A stretch of 64,000 nucleotides of DNA from Thermincola carboxydiphila (lineage in GTDB: Bacteria > Bacillota > Thermincolia > Thermincolales > UBA2595): contig JAENZJ010000001.1 in the NCBI GenBank assembly GCA_016841325.1, forward strand, positions 310,001-374,000, given 5' to 3'. The notes below the pieces were generated by a model. It saw only the letters and a program-made list of their open reading frames with translations. It was not told the DNA's origin and searched no databases. Position 1 is the stretch's first letter; the number at the start of each line of letters is the position of its first letter. A program made the position numbers and the translations under genes. This document shows positions 43,874-52,900 of the stretch, in pieces.

Positions 43874-43913
43874 CGCAATTTAAAAAGTATTACGTATGGT
43901 CTTTAAGTATCGG

Positions 43914-43951
43914 ATACAGGGTGTCTTTTACACCCTGTATGCACTATTTTT
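43914..43951 (+). terminator. Terminator after the lipoprotein gene
   Basis: ATACAGGGTGT pairs perfectly with ACACCCTGTAT over a 5-base loop; a weak T-rich tail follows. Confidence 0.78.
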
Positions 43952-44073
43952 ACAGGAAGTTGTGCCTATTTGTTAAAATCCGGTCTTTTCCGCGAGGGAT
44001 TGCTCGTATGCCTGAATCATCTTTTTGACCATGTGGCTGCCAGCAATATCGGCATTTTGGCAAGGCAGTCTGT

Positions 44074-44586
44074 TTATTCCGGCCTGAAAACCGGAGCAAT
44101 CTGAAGCCATCCCTTTACTTTGGCAAACTTGACCAGTTTATCGAAAAGAGAAAGTTCACTGGTCAGGAAACCGACGATTATATGGCGCAGGGGGTCATTT
44201 GTCAGAATGCTGCGGCTGACCCGGGCGATGTGGTCAATGAAACTCTGACACCCTTCAAAAACCTGGGCAAAGATAAAACGGTCATTGAGTGCCATACCGG
44301 TTTCGGCTATGTTAACATCTTTGGGTGGCCGGTAGGGCATCGGAAGTCTGAACAGGGACATCTGTTTTTCGAGTTCACTGACCTGATTTTCAAGAAATTT
44401 GATACCATATGCCAGCATTGCCTTTAGTTCCTCATCATGGGCGAAACTGTGGTACAACCTTGTCTCCTCCAGGCATTTATACCTGGCTGTTGTCAAATCC
44501 CACAAAATACCTGCTTCCATAATACTAATGGTAGGCTCAACAGCTGTCTGGGCTTTGCCAAAGTGAATATTACCGATCTGCACCAT
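44074..44586 (-). CDS. DUF3231 family protein
   Basis: 170 residues, mostly helical. 'TISIMEAGILWDLTTARYKCLEETRLYHSFAHDEELKAMLAYGIKFLENQVSELEKQMSLFRLPMPYRPPKDV' and the C-terminal 'KGWLQIAPVFRP' match the DUF3231 pattern (four-helix, ferritin-like bundle), a family often linked to spores in Bacillales and Clostridia. No metal-site motif is convincing. The ATG follows AAAAGGGG. Confidence 0.75.
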   Translation of the reverse strand: MVQIGNIHFGKAQTAVEPTISIMEAGILWDLTTARYKCLEETRLYHSFAHDEELKAMLAYGIKFLENQVSELEKQMSLFRLPMPYRPPKDVNIAETGMALNDRFIFAQVFEGCQSFIDHIARVSRSILTNDPLRHIIVGFLTSELSLFDKLVKFAKVKGWLQIAPVFRPE

Positions 44587-44674
44587 AGAAAACTACCCCT
44601 TTTAACTTGATTTTCTTGCAAGATTTCATTAGATATTATTTTAATTGGCAACCGGTATTATTCACAGAATATAA

Positions 44675-44710
44675 GGGACTGTCCCATAACTACATGGGCC
44701 GTCCCTTTTT
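44675..44710 (+). terminator. Terminator-like hairpin reading rightward
   Basis: GGGAC...CCCAT pairs with ATGGG...GTCCC, then TTTTT. No plus-strand gene ends before it, so it may terminate a short transcript starting in 44590-44670. Confidence 0.5.
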
Positions 44711-44719
44711 AAATTTTGA

Positions 44720-45030
44720 GCCTTCAATTAGTGCCGGGGAATTTGGCGTGACACTGCATCGATTTTCCGCACCGGCGTCGGATGATTCTAACCTTGCTCC
44801 TGGCGAAGTCACGGACTAAACCGCCAATTCGCCATCCTACCCGCAAAGGGTACGCCGGAATCCGTAAGCCGCTAAAGCGGCAACGGCTCTGCAGATGGCT
44901 CGGTGGCGGCTCCGCCATCCATGGCCCCGGTCCGCTGCGTGAGACTTGGCGCTTTAGCGCCTTAGTCGAACGGCGCATCCTTGCGGGTGTGACTTCGCTT
45001 AGCGGAGCTTCGGTTCAATATTGGTAGTGA
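44720..45030. other. GC-rich, hairpin-dense non-coding segment
   Basis: The segment is clearly richer in GC than its flanks and packed with short perfect hairpins: CCGCTAAAGCGG (44869), GGCGGCTCCGCC (44905) and GGCGCTTTAGCGCC (44948). Reading frames cross it on both strands but lack ribosome sites and any protein-like pattern. It may be a structured RNA or a mobile repeat. Confidence 0.5.
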
Positions 45031-45070
45031 TTCAGTGGGCTTAAGAAAAAGTCCACTGGTTTTTTGACCA

Positions 45071-45117
45071 AAAATAAAAGGACTATACCCATAAGATTTT
45101 AACTTATGGGACAGTCC
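45071..45117 (-). terminator. Terminator of citrate synthase
   Basis: On the minus strand GGACTGTCCCATAA pairs with TTATGGGTATAGTCC (one internal mismatch) and runs into TTTTATTTTT. Confidence 0.82.
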
Positions 45118-45122
45118 CAATC

Positions 45123-46478
45123 TTATCTTTCACGCAGGGGTATATATTCCTTATGATTAACTACACTCTTATAGGCAGGCCGCATTATCGTCCTGACTGT
45201 CACCAGTTCCTCTATTCTGTGGGCACACCATCCCGGCACCCTGGCAATCGCAAACAGGGGGGTGCACAGTTCCAGAGGTATGTTTAGCATGCTGTACACA
45301 AAACCGGAATAAAAATCAACATTAATACAGAGATTTTTGTTTGATTTTTTAACCCTGGCAAACACTTTAGGTGCCAACTCCTCGATTGCCAGGTAAAGGT
45401 TGTACTCACCCACCTTGTTTTTCTCTTCTGCCAGTTCAAAGGCCTTCTTTTTGAGCAGTTCAGCCCTGGGATCGGAAAGGGTGTATATGGCATGTCCCAG
45501 ACCGTAAATGAGCCCTGATTTATCAAAGGCCTCCCGGGCCAGAATTTTTTCCAGGTACCATTCGATTTCATTCAGGTCTTTCCAGTCAGAAACATTATCT
45601 TTGATATTTTTCATCATTTCCATTACCTTTATGTTTGCCCCGCCGTGTCGGGGACCTTTAAGGGAACCTACGGCTGCGGCAATGGCAGAGTATGTATCTG
45701 TCCCGGATGAAGAGACCACACGTGTCGTAAAAGCGGAATTATTTCCTCCGCCATGTTCGGCATGAAGGACAAGGGACAGGTCGAGGATGTCAGCTTCTGT
45801 CTTGGTGTATTTACCGTCCTGGCGAATCATCAGTAGGAAGTTCTCAGCTGTCCCCAGCTTCGGATTGGGTTTGTGAATAAACATGCTCTCATTCTTATGG
45901 TAATGAGCCATTGCCTGGTAACCATATGCTGCCATGGTCGGGAACCGCCCGATCAATTCAATACTCTGCCTGAGGACATTTTTCAGCCTCGTATCATCGG
46001 GGTTAGGGTCATATGAGTAGCTGGCCAGGACACTTCGGGCCAGTTTATTCATGATATTCTTGCTGGGTGCCTTCAAAATCATGTCCCTGAGAAAGCCTTC
46101 GGGCAGAATCCTGTATTGACCCACTACATCACTGAAATTTTCCAGTTGCTCCTGATTGGGAAGCTCGCCGAAAAGCAGAAGGTAACAGACTTCTTCAAAT
46201 CCATGGCGGTCTTCGCTCTGAAACCCGTTAACCAGGTCATTTACATTGATACCGCGGTATGTAAGCCGGCCCTCAACGGGAATTTTTTCACCTTCATCTA
46301 TAATGTACCCGTGAACCTCCCCGATTTCTGTCAGGCCAACCAGTACACCTGTCCCATTGCTGTTTCTGAGCCCTTTTTTGACATCATACCTGGCATAGTT
46401 TTCACTGCGTATTTTGTTGTTGTTTTTAGCCAGTATTGTTAACTGGTCGATAAATTCAGGATTAATGATATCTGCCAT
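45123..46478 (-). CDS. Citrate synthase
   Basis: 451 residues. It condenses acetyl-CoA and oxaloacetate to citrate. Catalytic His and Asp are in 'LHAEHGGGNNSAF', 'GLGHAIYTLSDPRA' and 'NVDFYSGFVYSML'; 'GPRHGGANIKVMEMM' is also present. The roughly 60-residue N-terminal extension before 'GLTEIGEVHGY' is that of the longer clostridial form. ATG follows GGAGGTATTTT. It is monocistronic. In an anaerobe it serves glutamate synthesis or an oxidative or reductive cycle; neighbours give no clue. Confidence 0.94.
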   Translation of the reverse strand: MADIINPEFIDQLTILAKNNNKIRSENYARYDVKKGLRNSNGTGVLVGLTEIGEVHGYIIDEGEKIPVEGRLTYRGINVNDLVNGFQSEDRHGFEEVCYLLLFGELPNQEQLENFSDVVGQYRILPEGFLRDMILKAPSKNIMNKLARSVLASYSYDPNPDDTRLKNVLRQSIELIGRFPTMAAYGYQAMAHYHKNESMFIHKPNPKLGTAENFLLMIRQDGKYTKTEADILDLSLVLHAEHGGGNNSAFTTRVVSSSGTDTYSAIAAAVGSLKGPRHGGANIKVMEMMKNIKDNVSDWKDLNEIEWYLEKILAREAFDKSGLIYGLGHAIYTLSDPRAELLKKKAFELAEEKNKVGEYNLYLAIEELAPKVFARVKKSNKNLCINVDFYSGFVYSMLNIPLELCTPLFAIARVPGWCAHRIEELVTVRTIMRPAYKSVVNHKEYIPLRER

Positions 46479-46711
46479 AAAATACCTCCGTAATGCTTGC
46501 TGTTCAGTTTACCTGAAGATTATATAGTTTCTTCCTTGATGTCCCGGACTCCTCCTTTTTGCAGAAGATTGTTGCAGTTTTGCAGCGAGTTTATTTGCCT
46601 TGCCAGTGACGCCAAAAGAAAAAATTTTATTGGAGGAAAAAGCCGCAAAAAGTAGAAAAAATAAGATGACCTTTTTGCGTCCGCAAAGAGGCCTTTCAGG
46701 AGGTGTTAAGA

Positions 46712-48400
46712 GTGACAGGATTTTTGCAGAGAGCCTTGCTCCTGCCCATACTATTGACTATGTTCATGATGACAGCAGTAACAGGGGCTAACCCTGTCCT
46801 GGCTGCACCGTATGATGACCCTTTACTTGCCAGTTATACGGGGCCCAATGGAATAGAGATTTTAAGCTATCATCCCCAGTGGACGGAACAGGCTAAACTC
46901 AAAGAAGTCTGGGATGAGCTGATGCGCAATACTCATTTTGAGGAGATCAGGTATTTCAAGAGAGTTAAAATTTACCAGGGAAACTACAACAGTATGTACC
47001 GAGGTGGTATCCAGACAATAACCTGGAGCGACGGACGAAAGAAACAAGAGTTTTTAAAAGACAATGAAATCATATACTTCCAAGATCCTGATGACAAAGA
47101 AGAAAATGGTATGGCTGTAACCCTGGCACACGAATATGGCCACCACTTTACGATATACTATCTGTTTAAACGGGAGAAAAATGACCTCCACGGGAACTGG
47201 CAGGACTCCCGGTATGCCAGGCTGCGGGGACTGGTGAATAACAAAAATGTTAATTCAGATGAAAATGCTGACCACCAGTGGCAGCCGGTTGAAATAGCGG
47301 CATCTGACTATGTTCAGTTATTTGGTTCACCCAATGCCAGGAAAATCTTTTATTTTGAAGACCAGCCGGACCGGACCGGGACTGTTCGTTTCAGTACCAC
47401 AATGTACAATATCTGTCCCCAGGAAAATACTTATCTGCCCCTGGCCGCACAGGTCCCGGGACTTTACGAATACTGGATGCAGCTGGCAGGACAGCCCGCC
47501 GGGGACCTGAATCAGGCGCCTTTACCCCCGGTCCTGACCCTGACCGGAAAAAGGTATAGGGAGTATACGACACCCTATTATCAATTTCAGTGGAGCCGGA
47601 GCCTTGATGATAAGGACAATCCCCTGACATATACCCTCTTGGAATACGATTCCCCGGATGACAGGCTGGGTCAGCCTATAACAGTTGCTGCCGAGAGGTA
47701 TTCTGCTGAACGGCTGCTTTATCCGGGAGAAGGGGGGATCAAATATTACCGGGTGCTGGTTTCTGACCCTGAGGGCCTTATCGTGGCTTCTGATATGCTG
47801 AAAGTAGATCTGGATAACCCCGATTTTCAGGAACCGCCTCCTGACATAATGTTCCGTGATGTCCCTGCCGGTTTTTGGGCTGTAGGTTCTATCCGTCCTC
47901 TTGTCGAAAGAGGTATCCTGCAGGGATATACAGATAATACATTTAAGCCGGGACGCCGGATAACCAGGGCTGAATTTGCGGCTGTTTTATGTAAGGCGCT
48001 CGGTATCAAGCCGGCTGACAGCGGAAACGGGTTTACTGACACTGCCAGCCATTGGGCCGGGGCATATATTACTGCTGTAAAGGAAGCGGGATTGCTTAAT
48101 GGATACGGTGACAACACTTTTGGGCCTGACAGGCCCATCAGCCGGGCTGAGACGGCTGTAGTGCTGCAGAAGGCCCTGGAAGTGGCAGAGGGGACCGGTC
48201 AAACAGGCCGGGCAGCCGCCGAAACGGATGGAGCAGCCAAATTTACTGATGTCACAGGCCACTGGGCAGAAAAGGAGATTCTTCAGATTACGGGCGGCCT
48301 TATCATGAGCGGGTATCCGGATGGGACCTTCAAACCTGACGGAAAACTTACCAGGGCTGAGGCGGCCGCAGTCTTGGCCAGAGCTGTGCAAATTCATTAA
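46712..48400 (+). CDS. SLH-anchored protein with HExxH metallopeptidase motif
   Basis: 562 residues. Signal peptide ending near ANPVLA (about 30). Residues 35-270 form a domain with HEYGHH at 140-145, a zinc-protease HExxH, plus a downstream 'EIAASDYVQLFGS' that could supply the third ligand. About 275-365 is a fibronectin-like segment. Residues 375-562 are three SLH domains ('FRDVPAGFWAVGSIRPLVERGILQGYTDNTFKPGRRITRAEFAAVL' and two more) for cell-wall attachment. Substrate unknown. GTG at 46712 follows GGAGGT by 7 bases. Upstream, a GCAAAAAG/CTTTTTGC hairpin lies at 46645-46678. Confidence 0.83.
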   Translation: MTGFLQRALLLPILLTMFMMTAVTGANPVLAAPYDDPLLASYTGPNGIEILSYHPQWTEQAKLKEVWDELMRNTHFEEIRYFKRVKIYQGNYNSMYRGGIQTITWSDGRKKQEFLKDNEIIYFQDPDDKEENGMAVTLAHEYGHHFTIYYLFKREKNDLHGNWQDSRYARLRGLVNNKNVNSDENADHQWQPVEIAASDYVQLFGSPNARKIFYFEDQPDRTGTVRFSTTMYNICPQENTYLPLAAQVPGLYEYWMQLAGQPAGDLNQAPLPPVLTLTGKRYREYTTPYYQFQWSRSLDDKDNPLTYTLLEYDSPDDRLGQPITVAAERYSAERLLYPGEGGIKYYRVLVSDPEGLIVASDMLKVDLDNPDFQEPPPDIMFRDVPAGFWAVGSIRPLVERGILQGYTDNTFKPGRRITRAEFAAVLCKALGIKPADSGNGFTDTASHWAGAYITAVKEAGLLNGYGDNTFGPDRPISRAETAVVLQKALEVAEGTGQTGRAAAETDGAAKFTDVTGHWAEKEILQITGGLIMSGYPDGTFKPDGKLTRAEAAAVLARAVQIH

Positions 48401-48419
48401 TCAGAAAGGAGTACCCATA

Positions 48420-49766
48420 GTGAGTGTTTTTGACGGAACAAGGCTTCCCGCCGGTTTTTTCCGGTTAGATACTGAACGTTTAAGAGAAGGCTGGTATTCT
48501 GATGCCTATTTTCTGAATACCGAACGGATCCTGGCAGCCCTTGCAAAAGAGGGCTACAGTTTCAACGGGGTCAGTGACATCACTGAATTAAATCCTGTCA
48601 TCGTAGATACCGGAGATATTAATGTTGAGATGCAGTTTTTTACACGAAGGCGGCCTTTCAGCCTGATTGCCGGTACGGATGAGGCCCTTGCCATACTCAG
48701 GGAATGTACCGGATATTTTGATGATCAGGGACAATTTGTGAATACATATGAAAACCTGGAAGTTGAGGCTGTAATGGACGGTGTTTTCACTTATTATGAA
48801 GGGAATCCTGAACAGGTGAGCCCTGTCCTCAGGATACGGGGAAGGTACCGGGACTTTGCCAGGCTGGAGACTCCTCTCCTGGGTGTCCTTACTGAGGCCA
48901 CCAGGATTGCCACTAATGTTTATCTCCTCCTGGCTGCTGCCGGGGGAAAGGATATCCTGTTTTTCCCGGCACGGTTTGCCCATTACAAAATACAGGAAAT
49001 GCACGGATATGCATATGCCCTGGCAGTCAGGGCTTATAACCAAAAATACGGTAAACGCTCCCGGGCAATCGTCTCTACTGATGCCCAGGGAAACTGGTGG
49101 GGCGCCAGGGGCGGCGGTACGGTTGCCCATGCCTCGATAGCTTGTTTCCTGGGAGATACGGCTGAGACAATGATGCAGTTTTGCCGTATTATTCCTCCGG
49201 ACGTACCCCGGATAGTGCTGGTTGATTTTCATAATAACTGTATCGGCGATACCCTGACGGTGATGGGAAAAATGTTTGCAGCATACCGGGAATTGTATCA
49301 GGAAGGTCGGCTGGAAGAAGCCAGGAGGTACGGGCTGTTCGGTGTCAGGCTTGATACTTCCGGGGATATGAGGGATATTTCCATATCCCCCCTTGGTGAT
49401 AAGAAGCTGGATTGTGGAGTTAACCCCAGGCTGGTATGGAATGTCAGGAAGGCTATAGACAGGGCTTATGAGTCATGGGACCTGCCTGAGAACGATGCAG
49501 ACTTGGCCAGGGCCTGGTGTCAACAGGTAAAAATAATTGCCACCGGCGGCTTTGATGCCGAAAAGATCAGCCGTTTTGAAGAATTGCGGGTTCCTGTGGA
49601 TATTTACGGAGTGGGTTCTTCACTGCTGGAAAACTCTAGTATAAATAATACCAAAAATGACTTTACTGCTGATATTGTAAAGGTCAGACTTAACGGTCAA
49701 TGGCATGAATTATGCAAGACAGGCCGCAAGGCCTGTAGCAATCCCGATCTGGAGCCGGTCCGCTAA
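48420..49766 (+). CDS. Nicotinate phosphoribosyltransferase family protein
   Basis: 448 residues, the family size. It makes nicotinate mononucleotide from nicotinate and PRPP in NAD salvage. Recognisable parts: 'EGWYSDAYFLNTERILA' (N-terminal), 'VLTEATRIATNVYLLLAAA', 'ISPLGDKKLDCGVNPRLVWNVRKAID', 'ATGGFDAEKISRFEELRVPVDIYGVGSSLL' (phosphate-binding glycine loop). It belongs to the PncB-like clostridial subgroup. The GTG at 48420 is chosen for AAAGGAG; in-frame codons further left lie inside the SLH gene. Confidence 0.87.
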   Translation: MSVFDGTRLPAGFFRLDTERLREGWYSDAYFLNTERILAALAKEGYSFNGVSDITELNPVIVDTGDINVEMQFFTRRRPFSLIAGTDEALAILRECTGYFDDQGQFVNTYENLEVEAVMDGVFTYYEGNPEQVSPVLRIRGRYRDFARLETPLLGVLTEATRIATNVYLLLAAAGGKDILFFPARFAHYKIQEMHGYAYALAVRAYNQKYGKRSRAIVSTDAQGNWWGARGGGTVAHASIACFLGDTAETMMQFCRIIPPDVPRIVLVDFHNNCIGDTLTVMGKMFAAYRELYQEGRLEEARRYGLFGVRLDTSGDMRDISISPLGDKKLDCGVNPRLVWNVRKAIDRAYESWDLPENDADLARAWCQQVKIIATGGFDAEKISRFEELRVPVDIYGVGSSLLENSSINNTKNDFTADIVKVRLNGQWHELCKTGRKACSNPDLEPVR

Positions 49767-49835
49767 AATTGGTGGAAAAGTTAACAATTTGTAAAAAAGT
49801 TGCCGGTCTAGCCATTTACAGGAGGAATTATCAGT

Positions 49836-49964
49836 ATTATTGTAGAATCATTTATACTAAGCATCATAGTACTTACTGTTACTTTAATTATCCAAATAAA
49901 CAACCATAATATTTCTGCTAATAGATTATTTAGAGCACCATTTCCTGACAAGGACGGGTGGTGA
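49836..49964 (+). CDS. Possible 42-residue membrane peptide with ATT start
   Basis: An AGGAGG site is followed 10 bases on by ATT ATT GTA GAA..., a 42-codon frame with one strong hydrophobic helix ('FILSIIVLTVTLIIQI') and a polar tail ending FPDKDGW. Its TGA overlaps the GAGGAG site of the giant cytochrome gene. No ATG, GTG or TTG exists in the frame, so it depends on a rare ATT start. Kept as a weak candidate. Confidence 0.3.
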   Translation: MIVESFILSIIVLTVTLIIQINNHNISANRLFRAPFPDKDGW

Positions 49965-49971
49965 GGAGTAA

Positions 49972-52900
49972 ATGAGCATGTTAAGAAGGATAGCACTCAT
50001 TATTACCGTATTTTTCCTGGGGGCGTACGGGCTCTTTTACATATTAAACGGTGGGCTTAAAGCTGCTGCAGAACCTGCCGTAAACCCGCATGGCAATTAT
50101 GACATTAATTCTCAGTGTGAAAAATGCCATTCAACCCACAGCTCGCTTGGTTCATACCTGATGACCTCCAGTACCCAGAGAGAAACCTGTTATTCCTGCC
50201 ATGATGGCAGTAATTCCAGCCCCAATATCAGGGGGGAATTCGGTGAGGAGACAATCGGGTCCTCAGTGTACTCAGGCAGCGGGTCTCTGCACCCTGTACC
50301 TACAGGCACACAAAAATGTACCAACTGCCATGACCCCCACCTGGCAAATGAGAAATCGGCAGGAGGGACTGCCGGGCTGCTGGCAGTAGGTGAAGCCGGT
50401 TATTCCTCGGGAAATGATGTATGCGGGGCCTGCCACGGTAGTGGGAGCAGCCTGCCCGGGGGAGATATGCTGGCAGATTTTGTCTATACACCACATGATA
50501 CAAGCATGGACCCGCCGGCATCAGGGACCCTGATTAAATGTGTCCGCTGCCACCAGCCCCACGGGTCGCCTTATGATATGCTTCTGAGGAATACCATCAC
50601 CGGCCCCGGTGGAGTTGTATATCAGGTAAACGGGAATAACAACTCCGTATGTTTTGGCTGCCATACCGACGGTATGGGCGGGTATTCAGGGAGTGCAACT
50701 TTTAATGCTGTCTTCCATGGTTCAAAAACAACCTCAACTGTGGCCACAACTACTTATGGTGACACCGGATATGAGGCCACACTCTGCCTCAACTGTCACG
50801 AACCCCATGGGAAAACGGGTATCTCTGATTACAGAAGAGATGAGGGAAATGCCCTTTGCGCCAAATGTCATGATGACAGTTCGGTTGTCCGTCCGGATAA
50901 TTATTCGTATCGTGGTATCGATACATATAATAATACTCCCCATGGCAGTCTTGAACCCATAGCAATGCCATATCTTTATACAACAGGCACTGATGGTACC
51001 GAAATTTGGGAGGCATCCGGATACATTGACCAGCAACCGACACCGGATGTGCCGGGGAATCCGGCAGGAGCCGGTCCCAAAAATAATATCTCTGTCAGTG
51101 ACTCATCATTCTGGGTTACTGACCTTGCCGTGGCCCAGGATGTATATAACTACCAGGTTTACAAGTTCCATGTTACCCAGGATGTTGATAATATCAGGCA
51201 GCTTAAGGGAAAATGGGTGGGCTATGGAGAGCCGACTACGGGCCATGATACTTCCCTCCTGATATGGAACAAATACAGTCTCGACTGGGAAATGCTTGAT
51301 ACTGCACTGCTTGGTGACCCGGCCAAACCGGGTACTTTATCCTGGTCAAAATCAACCGGATTTGAAGACTACCTTGACGCCAACAATGATATATACATTT
51401 TGGCCCAGGCCAGACATGATGCTTCCGGGCCGGTAATTACCGGAGTTAATGCCGGTACCATATCAGCAACAGGCGCCATAATAAACTGGACAACCGGGGA
51501 GTATGCCACTTCTTATGTCTACTACGGTACAGTTGCCAATGTTTACCCTGATTGGGTCAGTGTGGACGGATATGCTCTGTCCCATTCGGTACCTATAACA
51601 GGCCTGACCAATGATGTAACATATCATTATCAGGTGGTTTCAGTTGATAAGCTGGGCAATGAATCCCGTTCTGCTGATTATACATTCCACACTTCTTATG
51701 CTCCGTCTGTGCCAACGGGATTATCCGGACCCGCAACTGACCCCTCGCCAAATAATTGGGTTACGGTGAATTTTTCATGGAACCCCTCAACTGACCTTGA
51801 TCCCACCGATACGGTAACCGGGTACCAGGTTGAGGTAAGAGTTGATGGGAACTATTATACAACAGTTTCTACGGACACAAACAGTTGTTCAGTTTACCTG
51901 GGATATGACGGGCCGGGTACGGTATCGTGGCAAGTCAGAGCCAAGGATAATCATAATACCTGGTCCGCATGGTCAGCACCGGCTAGTTTTCCCCATACCG
52001 GCCCTGCACCGGATACATGTGCAAAGCTGCCGGACCCGTATCCTGCCACAAGGGTGGCCGGACACAGTAATTACAAACAGGATAAGCTCGGACAGGGCAG
52101 AACCGGTATAATTAAGACTGCCTTCTTAGGGGAACCAATTTCTGCTGCCAGTCCGGCGGGCCATTACTCACTGAATACCGACTATGTGGAGCTGGAAGTG
52201 AGGGCTGTTGACCCAACTGTCCCCAATGGCTATTGCGGTAACTGCCACACCCCTCACGGTAAAGCTGATGCTTACGGAAATCCTTTCCCCAAGCAGTTGC
52301 AGACGGGGCTGAATAGCACCTGTTTCGGCGGGGGGCTGGGCTGCCACAGTGACCCGGACAATTCCTTCCGCGGCATAAATATTTATGAAAAATTTAATTC
52401 CGGTTCCAACCCGCTGAACCGTCACAGTGTGGACCCGGCAGAACAGCAGGCCGGGGGTACCAGGCTGGATTGTGTTAACTGCCATGAACCACATCTGAAT
52501 ACGGCCACAAACCGGCTGGTTGACCCGGCAAACAGGTACAGCCTTTACTACCTTAACAGCAACATACCTGAATATATGGGTGATTCCGGCGAGGTGTACC
52601 TACGGGTCCGGGCCAGGCATGACGGACAGGAGCCGGCATTTACGACCAATCCTTATGTGTCCTATATGAGTGACACCAGTGCCAACATTACATGGGGTAC
52701 TAATGAAAAGACATCAGGTTATGTAGAATACGGACCTACTACTGCTTACGGTTCCAGGGTTGACAAGAATTATTTGGCTACTTCCTTTACAGCCGGACTG
52801 TCAGGGTTAGAGCTTTATACTAACTATCATTACCGGGTTTATGCCGTTGACCCGTCAGGAAACTATGTGTTTTCTGGTGACCAGGTATTGGATAGTACCC

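Noticed and set aside
44724-45027. Reading frames on both strands over the hairpin-dense block
   Set aside because: Arg/Pro/Ser-rich translations, no ribosome sites, and mutually overlapping frames created by palindromic GC-rich DNA.
46479-46711. Cyclic-di-GMP riboswitch upstream of the SLH protease-like gene
   Set aside because: A GCAAAG...GGCC stretch recalls the GEMM motif, but the GNRA tetraloop stem and its receptor order are absent.
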